From NCBI GenBank assembly GCA_947474275.1, contig CANJHY010000002.1, positions 1 through 64,000 of the forward strand: a stretch of 64,000 nt of DNA, in the 5' to 3' direction. Below the pieces are notes generated by a model that saw only the letters and a program-made list of their open reading frames with translations, made no database searches and was not told the origin of the DNA. Source of the stretch: PALSA-1004 sp947474275. Its GTDB lineage: Bacteria; Pseudomonadota; Gammaproteobacteria; Burkholderiales; SG8-41. Shown piece by piece: positions 48,668 to 57,027 of the stretch (positions within the stretch are counted from its first letter, which is position 1; each line of letters starts with the position of its first letter). A program made the position numbers and the translations under genes.

Positions 48668-49906
48668 ATGAGCAAGGCCAAAGAAACCAAGCACCTGATC
48701 GTCGGTCTCGATATCGGCACGTCGAAGATCGCGGCGATCGTCGCCGAAGTCAAACCGGACGGCGGCATCGAAATCATCGGCATGGGTGGGCATCCGTCGA
48801 AAGGCCTGCGCAAGGGCGTGGTCGTCAACATCGAAGCGACGGTCAACGCGATCCAGCGCGCCCTCGAAGAGGCCGAATTGATGGCGGACTGCAAGATCAG
48901 CGAGGTTTACACCGGCATCGCGGGCAGCCATATCAAGAGCATCAATTCGCGCGGCATGGTGGCGATCAAGGACCGCGAAGTGACGCAGCAGGACGTTGAG
49001 CGCGTGATCGAGACCGCTAAGGCGATTCCGATCCCGACCGACCAGCAGGTGCTGCACATACTGAACCAGGAGTTCATCGTCGACGGCCAGGGCGACGTGC
49101 GCGAACCGCTCGGCATGAGCGGCGTGCGCCTGGAAGTCAATGTGCACATCGTCACCGGCGCGGTTTCGGCGGCGCAGAACATAATCAAGTGCGTACGTCG
49201 CTGCGGGCTCGAAGTGAATGACCTGATCCTGCAGCCGCTCGCATCGGCCACGGCGGTGCTGTCGGAAGACGAGAAAGACCTCGGCGTGTGCCTGGTCGAT
49301 ATCGGCGGCGGCACCACCGACATCGCGATCTTCACGCAGGGCGCGATCCGCCACACTGGCGTGATTCCGATCGCCGGCGACCAGATTACCAACGACATCG
49401 CGATGGCGCTGCGCACGCCGACCAAGGACGCGGAGGACATCAAACGCCGCTACGGTTGCGCCTTGAAGCAACTCGCCGACCCGCAGCACATGGTGGAAGT
49501 ACCGGGCATAGGCGAGCGCAGTGCGCGCCAGTTGTCGCGCCAGACGCTCGCCGAAGTGATCGAGCCGCGCATCGAGGAGCTTTATTCACTGGTGCAGGCG
49601 GACTTGCGCCGCTCGGGTTACGAAGAATTGCTGTCGTCGGGGATCGTGCTGACCGGCGGTTCGAGTTCGATGCAGGGCATGGTCGAGCTCGGTGAAGAAA
49701 TCTTTCACATGCCGGTGCGCATCGGCCAGCCGCAGTACCACGGCGGGCTGTCGGAAGTGGTGCGCAATCCGCGCTACGCGACCGCGGTGGGCCTGCTGAT
49801 GCTCGGCTTGCAGCAGGAGCGGCAGCACGACCTCGCGCATGCGCAACTGGGTTCGCTGGCGGGACTGATCGATCGCATGAAGAGCTGGTTCAAGGGAAAT
49901 TTTTGA
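48668..49906 (+). CDS. ftsA: Cell division protein FtsA
   Basis: 412 residues from ATG 48668, preceded by AGAGGA; the open frame back to 48560 lies in ftsQ. Actin fold: LIVGLDIGTSKIAAIVAEV, GIAGSHIKSINSRGMVAI, VCLVDIGGGTTDIAIFTQG, and SGIVLTGGSSSMQGMVELGE. C-terminal amphipathic helix LIDRMKSWFKGNF tethers FtsZ to the membrane. FtsA polymerises with ATP and recruits later division proteins. Confidence 0.96.
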   Translation: MSKAKETKHLIVGLDIGTSKIAAIVAEVKPDGGIEIIGMGGHPSKGLRKGVVVNIEATVNAIQRALEEAELMADCKISEVYTGIAGSHIKSINSRGMVAIKDREVTQQDVERVIETAKAIPIPTDQQVLHILNQEFIVDGQGDVREPLGMSGVRLEVNVHIVTGAVSAAQNIIKCVRRCGLEVNDLILQPLASATAVLSEDEKDLGVCLVDIGGGTTDIAIFTQGAIRHTGVIPIAGDQITNDIAMALRTPTKDAEDIKRRYGCALKQLADPQHMVEVPGIGERSARQLSRQTLAEVIEPRIEELYSLVQADLRRSGYEELLSSGIVLTGGSSSMQGMVELGEEIFHMPVRIGQPQYHGGLSEVVRNPRYATAVGLLMLGLQQERQHDLAHAQLGSLAGLIDRMKSWFKGNF

Positions 49907-50020
49907 AAGGCGGGTATGCGTAACGGCGTGCACAGGAAGCAACAGCTGGCGCAGGGATTTGGAATTGGAGTACGCAGCATTTCGCAGTTTTTGTTTTTAC
50001 TTTAGTCACAGGAGGCAACT

Positions 50021-51181
50021 ATGTTTGAAATCATGGAAGAACCGTCGCGGGAAGCAGTAATCAAGGTGATAGGCGTGGGCGGCTGCGGGGGCAACGCGGT
50101 CGATCACATGATCGCCAATGGCGTTAAAGGCGTGGAGTTCATTTGCGCCAATACCGATATGCAGGCGTTGAAACGCTCGCAGGCGCGTACGCAACTGCAA
50201 CTGGGCCCGGAAATCACCAAGGGCCTGGGCGCCGGCGCGAACCCGGAGGTCGGGCGCAACGCGGCGCTGGAAGACCGCGAACGCATCATCGATCTCATCA
50301 GCGGCGCGGACATGTTGTTCCTGACAGCGGGCATGGGCGGCGGCACCGGCACGGGAGCGGCGCCGGTGGTGGCGGAAATCGCGCGCGAGCTTGGCATCCT
50401 GACGGTCGCCGTGGTCACCAAGCCTTTCGCGTTCGAGGGCAAGCGGCAGAGAATCGCGCAGGAAGGGCTGGATGCGCTGTCGCAGCAAGTTAATTCGCTG
50501 ATCGTGATTCCGAACGACAAGCTGATGCAGGTGCTCGGCAACCAGGTGACGCTCGACGAGGCGTTTCGCGCGGCCAACGACGTGCTGCATGGCGCGGTCG
50601 CGGGCATCGCGGAAATCATCAGCTGCCCCGGTATGATCAACGTCGATTTTGCGGACGTCAAAACCGTCATGTCCGAAACCGGCATGGCGATGATGGGTTC
50701 GGCGAAAGCCGCCGGCACCGACCGCGCGCGCATGGCGGCGGAGCAGGCCGTTGCGTGCCCGCTGCTGGAAGACATTGATATTGCCGACGCGCGCGGCGTG
50801 CTGGTCAATATCTCGGCAAGCAAAGCGCTGTTCCAGTTGCAGGAAATGTACGACGTGATGGACGTCATCAAAGCCTTCGCCGCGGAATCGGCGACCGTGA
50901 TCGCGGGCACCGTCTATGACGATGCGCTGGGCGATGAGCTGCGGGTGACGATAGTCGCGACCGGGCTCGGCAAGGCACACTCACGTATGCAACCCAAGCC
51001 GCTGCAGGTGGTGCAGGCGACCGGCACGGACGGCGCAATGGCACCGGGCGCGGTGAACTACGAAGTGCTGGACCAGCCGGCGGTCATCCGGCGCAATCGC
51101 AACCAGACGGTCGAAGCGATGCGGCAGTCAGGCGTGGAAATGCTCGATATCCCGGCGTTCCTGCGCAAGCAGGCGGACTGA
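50021..51181 (+). CDS. ftsZ: Cell division protein FtsZ
   Basis: 386 residues; AGGAGG seven bases before the ATG. Tubulin-like GTPase: IGVGGCGGNAVDHMI, the signature AGMGGGTGTGAAPVVAEIAR, and T7 loop INVDFADVKTVM. C-terminal conserved peptide LDIPAFLRKQAD binds FtsA and ZipA; ZapD (gene at 60544) also binds this end. The 114 bases after ftsA have no gene. Confidence 0.97.
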   Translation: MFEIMEEPSREAVIKVIGVGGCGGNAVDHMIANGVKGVEFICANTDMQALKRSQARTQLQLGPEITKGLGAGANPEVGRNAALEDRERIIDLISGADMLFLTAGMGGGTGTGAAPVVAEIARELGILTVAVVTKPFAFEGKRQRIAQEGLDALSQQVNSLIVIPNDKLMQVLGNQVTLDEAFRAANDVLHGAVAGIAEIISCPGMINVDFADVKTVMSETGMAMMGSAKAAGTDRARMAAEQAVACPLLEDIDIADARGVLVNISASKALFQLQEMYDVMDVIKAFAAESATVIAGTVYDDALGDELRVTIVATGLGKAHSRMQPKPLQVVQATGTDGAMAPGAVNYEVLDQPAVIRRNRNQTVEAMRQSGVEMLDIPAFLRKQAD

Positions 51182-51406
51182 AAGGGATGTAAGCGAGTGT
51201 AAAAGCGGTCGAATCGACGCCCCTTGAGGCGCATCTTGTTTACATATGGAGGCTGACTTCGTTATTTGATGACTCGGCGGTAAGGGCATCACGGCAAAGG
51301 GTTGTTAGCACACACTATTGGGCCAGTGACTTCGCAGTGCAGCGCGGGCGCATATCCAGTTTTGCCGGGTCAGGAGCTAACGTGATAAAATTACATTTTA
51401 AGTAAC

Positions 51407-51412
51407 TATAAT
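51407..51412 (+). promoter_or_regulatory. -10 box upstream of lpxC
   Basis: A perfect TATAAT in an A+T-rich stretch 18 bases before the lpxC GTG. No good -35. The 248-base ftsZ-lpxC gap (51182-51429) contains no gene, so lpxC may have its own promoter as in E. coli. Confidence 0.5.
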
Positions 51413-51429
51413 AATCAAAGAGTTAATTC

Positions 51430-52344
51430 GTGATCAAGCAGCGCACGCTTAAAAACATCATCCGCGCCACCGGCGTTGGGTTGCACACCGGCGAGAAGGT
51501 CTACCTGACCTTGCGCCCGGCGGCACCAAACACCGGCGTGGTATTCCGCCGCGTCGATCTGGCGGAGCCGGTTGATATCAAGGCCGATCCCTATCGGGTT
51601 GGCGACACGCGGCTCTCGTCCTGCCTCGAACGCGACGGCGTGCGGGTGTCGACGGTGGAGCACCTGATGTCGGCGCTGGCGGGTCTGGGCATAGACAACG
51701 TGTACGTCGACGTGTCGGCAGCCGAAGTCCCCATCATGGATGGCAGTGCCGGCCCCTTCGTGTTCCTGCTGCAGTCGGCGGGCGTCGAAGAGCAGGCGGT
51801 CGCCAAAAAATTCATCCGCATCCTGAAAGCCGTCGAAGTCAGGGAGGGCGACAAGCTCGCGCGCTTCGAACCGCACAACGGCTTCAAGATCGAATTCAGC
51901 ATCGACTTCGACCATCCGGTGTTCGAGAACTCGGCAAAATCCGTATGCGTCGATTTCATGACCACCTCGTACATCCGGGAAGTCAGCCGCGCGCGCACTT
52001 TCGGTTTCATGCATGAAGTCGAATGGATGCGCGGGCAGGGTCTGGCGCTTGGCGGCTCGCTCGACAATGCCATCGTGCTCGACGAATATCGCGTGCTGAA
52101 CAACGACGGTTTGCGTTACGACGACGAGTTCGTCAAGCACAAGGTGCTCGACGCGATCGGCGATCTCTATTTGCTGGGCCATCCGGTGATAGGCGCTTTT
52201 ATCGCGCACAAATCCGGGCACGCCCTCAACAACCTGCTGTTGCGGCGTCTGCTGGAGCAGCAGGACGCGTGGGAATACGTGAGTTTCGACCGCGCCGAAG
52301 ACGTGCCGGCCTTTGTCGCCTCCAGCCAGCCCGCGCTGGCCTAG
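51430..52344 (+). CDS. lpxC: UDP-3-O-acyl-N-acetylglucosamine deacetylase
   Basis: 304 residues from GTG 51430 with AAAGAG upstream. TLKNIIRATGVGLHTGEKV, VEHLMSALAGLGIDNVYVD (zinc His), PIMDGSAGPFVFLLQSAG, ARTFGFMHEVEWMR, GLALGGSLDNAIVLDE, HKVLDAIGDLYLLGHPVIG (zinc His and Asp) and HKSGHALNN (catalytic His). First committed step of lipid A synthesis and usual end of the dcw cluster. Confidence 0.96.
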   Translation: MIKQRTLKNIIRATGVGLHTGEKVYLTLRPAAPNTGVVFRRVDLAEPVDIKADPYRVGDTRLSSCLERDGVRVSTVEHLMSALAGLGIDNVYVDVSAAEVPIMDGSAGPFVFLLQSAGVEEQAVAKKFIRILKAVEVREGDKLARFEPHNGFKIEFSIDFDHPVFENSAKSVCVDFMTTSYIREVSRARTFGFMHEVEWMRGQGLALGGSLDNAIVLDEYRVLNNDGLRYDDEFVKHKVLDAIGDLYLLGHPVIGAFIAHKSGHALNNLLLRRLLEQQDAWEYVSFDRAEDVPAFVASSQPALA

Positions 52345-52394
52345 TCTTTTGTTTTTAACCCGTACGCCGGCGTTCCGCCCCTAGGCCTAGCCGC

Positions 52395-52580
52395 ATGTTC
52401 GTTCTGCGTATCGTCGGCTTTCTGGTGCTCATCACCGTCGGCGCGTCGCTGGTGGTCTACTTGCTGACCAAAAACCGCCGCTACGTGACTTTCGCGTGGC
52501 AGCTCCTCAAGTACGGCATGTTGATGGCCATCATAGTGTTGGCCTGCCTCTTGTTCGAACGGCTGATCCTGGTGATCTGA
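52395..52580 (+). CDS. Small two-helix membrane protein downstream of lpxC
   Basis: 61 residues. Two hydrophobic segments, RIVGFLVLITVGASLVVYLL and LLKYGMLMAIIVLACLLFER, joined by the short basic loop TKNRRYVTFAW. No known domain recognised; small genes with this pattern occur between lpxC and dciA in other betaproteobacteria as far as I recall. No strong ribosome-binding site. Function unknown; convergent with dciA. Confidence 0.7.
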   Translation: MFVLRIVGFLVLITVGASLVVYLLTKNRRYVTFAWQLLKYGMLMAIIVLACLLFERLILVI

Positions 52581-52594
52581 CGCGCCGCCGCAAG

Positions 52595-53035
52595 TTAGCG
52601 CTCGCTGCGCTGCCGCACCGCCATCCGGGCCAGTGCCGCTTTCAGCGGGGAGTCTTCAAGCTGTTCGCTGAGGTTTTCTAAATTCTCAATTGTTTCAATG
52701 CTTAAGGCTCGGATTCCGGATCTTGCGGTGGGCGCCGGCGGGGCTTCCCTGACTTGCACTTCAATACGGATTGAAGTAATCTGCCAGCGCTGTTTTTGGT
52801 AAGTAGCTAACAATCTAGCGGCGAGCTGCTTCAGTTTGGCGGCAATCGCGGCATTTTCAGCCAAAAGGGTGAGAGTTCCATCGCGTAACTGCTTGACGCA
52901 GCAGGCTTGTGTCAGGGCAGAGGGCGCGGTGTTCTTAAGGACCTGTTGCAGTTCGGCGAGTTGCCGGGCGTCGCGGGTCAACGAACGCAAGCGGTCCGAC
53001 GAGTTGAGATAGAAATCGATCTTGCGGGCGGACAT
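52595..53035 (-). CDS. DciA-like (DUF721) replicative helicase loader
   Basis: 146 residues. N-terminal KH-like domain typical of DUF721: LNSSDRLRSLTRDARQLAEL, CCVKQLRDGTLTLLAENAA and LKQLAARLLATYQKQRWQIT with SIRIEVQVRE, followed by a variable tail. DciA loads DnaB helicase in bacteria that lack DnaC. Its place between lpxC and an M23 peptidase/secA is the usual one. Divergent from the M23 gene, with starts 21 bases apart. Confidence 0.82.
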   Translation of the reverse strand: MSARKIDFYLNSSDRLRSLTRDARQLAELQQVLKNTAPSALTQACCVKQLRDGTLTLLAENAAIAAKLKQLAARLLATYQKQRWQITSIRIEVQVREAPPAPTARSGIRALSIETIENLENLSEQLEDSPLKAALARMAVRQRSER

Positions 53036-53056
53036 GGCGGAGATTGTGGGGCAAAG

Positions 53057-53974
53057 ATGAATATAATTCTAGTTTCCGGAAAACTCGCGAGGGCGCGGAC
53101 CATCACGCTGTCGTTGCCGCATATGGTACTGGGCGGCGCGGCCGGGCTGCTTGGGCTGCTGGTCCTCGCGTTTGCGCTGCAGTATGCGGTCCTGCGTTGC
53201 GCTCCCAGCCTCAACAGCACGCTGCTCAACAACCTGATTTTAAGCGCCCAGCACGAACAGAACGAAAAGACGCAAAGCTATTTGCGCGAAAATCTCAACG
53301 CCCTGGCGTCCAAGCTGGGGCAAATGCAGGCGCAGTTGCTGCGCCTCGACACCCTCGGCGAGCGCCTCGCCAAGACCGCCGGTTTCAAACCCCAGGAATT
53401 CATGTTCGACCAGCCGCCGGGCCGCGGCGGTGCAGTATCGACCATGCCCACATACGATTTATCGCTCGGCGACATGAACCGCCAGGTCGAGTTGCTGACC
53501 AAGCAGATGGACGACCGCACCGAGAAGCTCGGCATACTCGATTCGCTGATGATAGTCGACAGCGCGAAGAAAAAATTGCTGCCGTCGGTGCTGCCAATCG
53601 AAGGCGGCTGGTATTCGTCCAACTTCGGATGGCGCATCGATCCGTTCAACGGCGTGCGGGCGTATCACGAAGGCATGGATTTCATGGCGGAGGTCGGCAC
53701 GCCGGCACGCGCGGCGGCCGGCGGCATGGTTGCCTACTCGGATTTCCACCCTCAATATGGTAATATGGTCGAGATTGATCACGGTAATAGTTTGATCACG
53801 CGTTACGCGCATTTGTCGAAGCGTCTGGTCAAGATTGGCGACGTTGTGCTCAGCGGTGGAACCATCGGTCAGGTCGGCAGCACCGGGCGCGCCACCGGGC
53901 CGCATCTGCACTTCGAAGTCCGTCAGAACGGAACGCCGCTCAATCCGGTGCGCTTTCTCCGCTTGCCCAGTTAG
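53057..53974 (+). CDS. M23 (LytM) family metalloendopeptidase with membrane anchor
   Basis: 305 residues from ATG 53057; the open frame back to 52907 lies over dciA. One membrane helix (about 18-42, MVLGGAAGLLGLLVLAFALQ), a coiled-coil region (LRENLNALASKLGQMQAQLL), and a C-terminal M23 domain with SNFGWRIDPFNG, YHEGMDF (His and Asp zinc ligands), RYAHLSK and GPHLHFEVRQNGTPLNP (HxH). All catalytic residues are kept, so it should cut peptidoglycan cross-links, unlike the degenerate EnvC/NlpD types. A terminator follows. Confidence 0.9.
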   Translation: MNIILVSGKLARARTITLSLPHMVLGGAAGLLGLLVLAFALQYAVLRCAPSLNSTLLNNLILSAQHEQNEKTQSYLRENLNALASKLGQMQAQLLRLDTLGERLAKTAGFKPQEFMFDQPPGRGGAVSTMPTYDLSLGDMNRQVELLTKQMDDRTEKLGILDSLMIVDSAKKKLLPSVLPIEGGWYSSNFGWRIDPFNGVRAYHEGMDFMAEVGTPARAAAGGMVAYSDFHPQYGNMVEIDHGNSLITRYAHLSKRLVKIGDVVLSGGTIGQVGSTGRATGPHLHFEVRQNGTPLNPVRFLRLPS

Positions 53975-53995
53975 CGCGCTTAAGGTTTCAGTCAT

Positions 53996-54030
53996 AAAGG
54001 GGTGGGGTGTTTCCCCGCCCCTTTTTATTT
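53996..54030 (+). terminator. Rho-independent terminator of the M23 gene
   Basis: AAGGGGTGGGG pairs with CCCCGCCCCTT around a short loop (about 53997-54022), followed by TTTTTATTT. A textbook terminator between the M23 gene and secA. Confidence 0.85.
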
Positions 54031-54139
54031 AATAGAGCCCTGAGCAAGGGTTGTATTTAATCAAATCGTCCTCAAAAGAGGAGGAGGCGCAGGCGGGCTC
54101 GGGCCCGTTGGCGTCGTGGATTCTCGGGTGTCGGTAGAC

Positions 54140-56860
54140 ATGATCACAGGCCTGCTTAAAAAAATATTCGGTAGCCGCAACGACCGCCTGTTGCGTCAAT
54201 ACATGCATGCGGTGCGCGCAACCAATGCGCTCGAGCCGGGAATCGCAAAACTCAGCGACGACGCGCTGACGGCCAAGACTGCCGAATTCAAGCAGCGCCA
54301 CGCCGGCGGAGAGTCGCTTGACGCACTACTGCCCGAAGCGTTCGCCGTGGTGCGCGAAGCCGGCAAGCGCGTGCTGAACATGCGCCACTTTGACGTGCAA
54401 CTGATCGGCGGCATCGTCTTGCATCATGGCAAGATCGGCGAGATGCGCACCGGCGAGGGCAAAACCCTGGTGGCGACGCTGCCCGCGTATCTGAACGCGC
54501 TGTCGGGCAAGGGCGTGCACGTGGTGACCGTCAACGACTACCTCGCCAAGCGCGACTCCGAGTGGATGGGGCGCATTTACGGCTTTCTCGGCCTCACCGT
54601 CGGCGTGATCCTGTCGCAGATGGACCATGCCGACAAGCAAGGCGCGTACGCCGCCGATATTACTTACGGCACCAACAACGAATTCGGTTTCGATTACCTG
54701 CGCGACAACATGGCAACAGCGCCGGGCGACCGTTACCAGCGCAAACTGAATTACGCGATTGTCGACGAGGTGGATTCGATCCTGATCGACGAGGCGCGCA
54801 CGCCGCTCATCATTTCGGGCCAGGCGGAAGACACCACCGAACTGTATTACCGCATGAACGAGATCGCGCCGCGCTTAAAGCGCCAGGCCGATGAAAGCAG
54901 CCCCGGCGACTATACGGTCGACGAAAAACAGCACCAGGTGCTGTTGTCGGAGGCCGGCCACGAGCGCGCGGAAGCGCTGCTCGCGGAAGCAGGAATGCTG
55001 CCGCACGGCGGCAGCCTCTACGACCCGAGCAACATCAACCTGATGCATCACCTGTACGCAGCGTTGCGCGCGCACTCGCTGTACCATCGCGACCAGCAGT
55101 ACGTCGTGCAGGAAGACGAAATCATCATCGTCGACGAATTCACCGGGCGCCTGATGTCGGGGCGGCGCTGGTCGGATGGACTGCACCAGGCGGTCGAAGC
55201 CAAGGAAGGTGTGGCGATCCAGCGCGAGAACCAGACGCTCGCGTCGATTACATTCCAGAATTATTTCCGCATGTATTCGAAACTCGCGGGTATGACCGGC
55301 ACCGCCGATACCGAGGCCTACGAATTCCAGCACATTTACGCCCTCGAAACCGTCGTCATTCCGACCCACAAGCCGATGGTGCGCGACGATCGTATGGACC
55401 AGGTCTACCAGTCCCTGCGCGAGAAATACGAGGCGGTCATCAAGGACATCAAGGGCTGCTACGAACGCGGCCAGCCGGTGCTCGTCGGCACCACCTCGAT
55501 CGAGAACTCGGAATTGCTGTCGAAACTGCTCGACAAGGAAAAGCTGCCGCACAATGTATTGAACGCCAAGCAGCACGCGCGCGAGGCCGAAATCGTGGTG
55601 CAGGCGGGGCGTTCGAAAGCGATCACCATTGCGACCAATATGGCGGGTCGCGGCACCGACATCGTGCTTGGCGGCAATCCGGAGCCGGAGATCAGCCAGA
55701 TCGAAGCGGACACGAGCCTGGACGCATCGACCAGGCAGCACCGGGTCGAGGAAGTGCGCCAGGCGTGGCAGGTTTTGCACAACCAGGTGGTTGCCGCCGG
55801 CGGGCTGCATATCATCGCGACCGAGCGCCACGAATCGCGGCGCGTCGACAACCAGTTGCGCGGACGCTCGGGACGCCAGGGCGACCCGGGCTCAAGCCGC
55901 TTCTATCTCTCGCTCGAAGACCCTCTGCTGCGCATCTTCGCGTCGGACCGCGTGGCCGCCATCATGCAGCGCCTGAAGATGCCGGACGGCGAAGCGATCG
56001 AGCACCCGTGGGTCACGCGCGCGATCGAAAATGCGCAAAGAAAAGTCGAAGCGCGCAATTTCGACATGCGCAAGCATTTGCTTGAATACGACGATGTCTC
56101 CAACGACCAGCGCAAAGCGATTTACGAATCGCGCAACCAGCTGCTTGAATCGACCGACATCTCGGAGCGCATCACGGCCATCCGCGCCGAAGTCATCGGC
56201 GGCTTCATCACCCAGCACATCCCGGCGGAAAGCCTCGAGGAGCAGTGGGACGTCGAAGGGCTGGAGAAAACGCTGGCTGCCGAAGTGCAGCTCGAACTGC
56301 CGATCAGACAATGGCTGGCAGACGAGCCCGATCTGGATGAAGACCAGGTGCGTGCGCGCGTAATCGAATTCGGGAACCGTAAATACGAAGAAAAAACCGC
56401 GGGTGTCGAGCCGCAGGCGATGCGCCAGTTCGAGCGCGCGATCATGCTGCAGAGTGTTGATTCGCACTGGCGCGAGCACCTGGCGGCGCTCGATCACCTG
56501 CGCCAGGGCATACATCTCAGGAGCTACGCGCAGAAAACGCCGACGCAGGAATACAAGCGCGAGGCTTTCGAGCTGTTTTCGCTGATGCTCGACATGATCA
56601 ATACCGAGGTCACGAAGCTGCTGTTGACGGTGCAGGTGAAGAGCGAGGCCGAACTGCAGAAGGTCGAGGAGCCCGAGGCGCCGAAGAACGTGCAATACCA
56701 TCATGCCGATTACGAGCAGGCGCTTGAGGAAGCGAACGCCGAAGCGCCGGCGTCCGACGCGCAGACTTTCGTGCGCGGGGCGCAGAAAACCGGCCGCAAC
56801 GATCCCTGTACTTGCGGTTCGGGCAAGAAGTACAAGCACTGCCACGGGAAATTGACCTAG
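54140..56860 (+). CDS. secA: Protein translocase ATPase SecA
   Basis: 906 residues from ATG 54140 (MITGLLKKIFGSRNDRLLRQ); an upstream in-frame start at 54116 adds eight unusual residues. Walker A MRTGEGKTLVATL, Walker B IVDEVDSILIDEARTPLI, motif region ITIATNMAGRGTDIVLGGNP, RQGDPGSSRFYLSLEDPLLR, and a C-terminal zinc site NDPCTCGSGKKYKHCHGKL that binds SecB. Drives export through SecYEG. The 109-base leader after the terminator shows no secM-like ORF. Confidence 0.97.
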   Translation: MITGLLKKIFGSRNDRLLRQYMHAVRATNALEPGIAKLSDDALTAKTAEFKQRHAGGESLDALLPEAFAVVREAGKRVLNMRHFDVQLIGGIVLHHGKIGEMRTGEGKTLVATLPAYLNALSGKGVHVVTVNDYLAKRDSEWMGRIYGFLGLTVGVILSQMDHADKQGAYAADITYGTNNEFGFDYLRDNMATAPGDRYQRKLNYAIVDEVDSILIDEARTPLIISGQAEDTTELYYRMNEIAPRLKRQADESSPGDYTVDEKQHQVLLSEAGHERAEALLAEAGMLPHGGSLYDPSNINLMHHLYAALRAHSLYHRDQQYVVQEDEIIIVDEFTGRLMSGRRWSDGLHQAVEAKEGVAIQRENQTLASITFQNYFRMYSKLAGMTGTADTEAYEFQHIYALETVVIPTHKPMVRDDRMDQVYQSLREKYEAVIKDIKGCYERGQPVLVGTTSIENSELLSKLLDKEKLPHNVLNAKQHAREAEIVVQAGRSKAITIATNMAGRGTDIVLGGNPEPEISQIEADTSLDASTRQHRVEEVRQAWQVLHNQVVAAGGLHIIATERHESRRVDNQLRGRSGRQGDPGSSRFYLSLEDPLLRIFASDRVAAIMQRLKMPDGEAIEHPWVTRAIENAQRKVEARNFDMRKHLLEYDDVSNDQRKAIYESRNQLLESTDISERITAIRAEVIGGFITQHIPAESLEEQWDVEGLEKTLAAEVQLELPIRQWLADEPDLDEDQVRARVIEFGNRKYEEKTAGVEPQAMRQFERAIMLQSVDSHWREHLAALDHLRQGIHLRSYAQKTPTQEYKREAFELFSLMLDMINTEVTKLLLTVQVKSEAELQKVEEPEAPKNVQYHHADYEQALEEANAEAPASDAQTFVRGAQKTGRNDPCTCGSGKKYKHCHGKLT

Positions 56861-56867
56861 GTTTGAA

Positions 56868-56926
56868 CCGCCAAGATTCCTTTCAATACCCCCTTGAGGG
56901 GTACGCCAAGGCCGCCAAGGAAAGCG
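56868..56926. repeat. Degenerate GCCAAGG-type repeats after secA
   Basis: AACCGCCAAGATTCC at 56868 and ACGCCAAGGCCGCCAAGGAAAG at 56903-56924 resemble the AACCGC...AAGG repeats downstream of argJ. Between them TACCCCCTTGAGGGGTA (56887-56903) forms a small hairpin that might end secA transcription. Confidence 0.5.
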
Positions 56927-57015
56927 ATAGGCGCGAGGCAAGAACATAGAGCCGAGAAGGCCGCCGGGGCGACTGTTGTTGACCCATCACGCCTTACCCC
57001 TCACGCCTCACGGAT

Positions 57016-57021
57016 TATAAT
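57016..57021 (+). promoter_or_regulatory. -10 box giving leaderless argJ
   Basis: A perfect TATAAT ends six bases before ATG 57028, with no ribosome-binding site between, so transcription should start at the start codon. It abuts a CTCACGC-type repeat (56985-57011). Confidence 0.55.
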
Positions 57022-57027
57022 CTCGCC

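Noticed and set aside
51182..51429. Possible small gene or tRNA between ftsZ and lpxC
   Set aside because: No open frame with a ribosome-binding site and no tRNA cloverleaf could be drawn; only the lpxC -10 region is recognisable.
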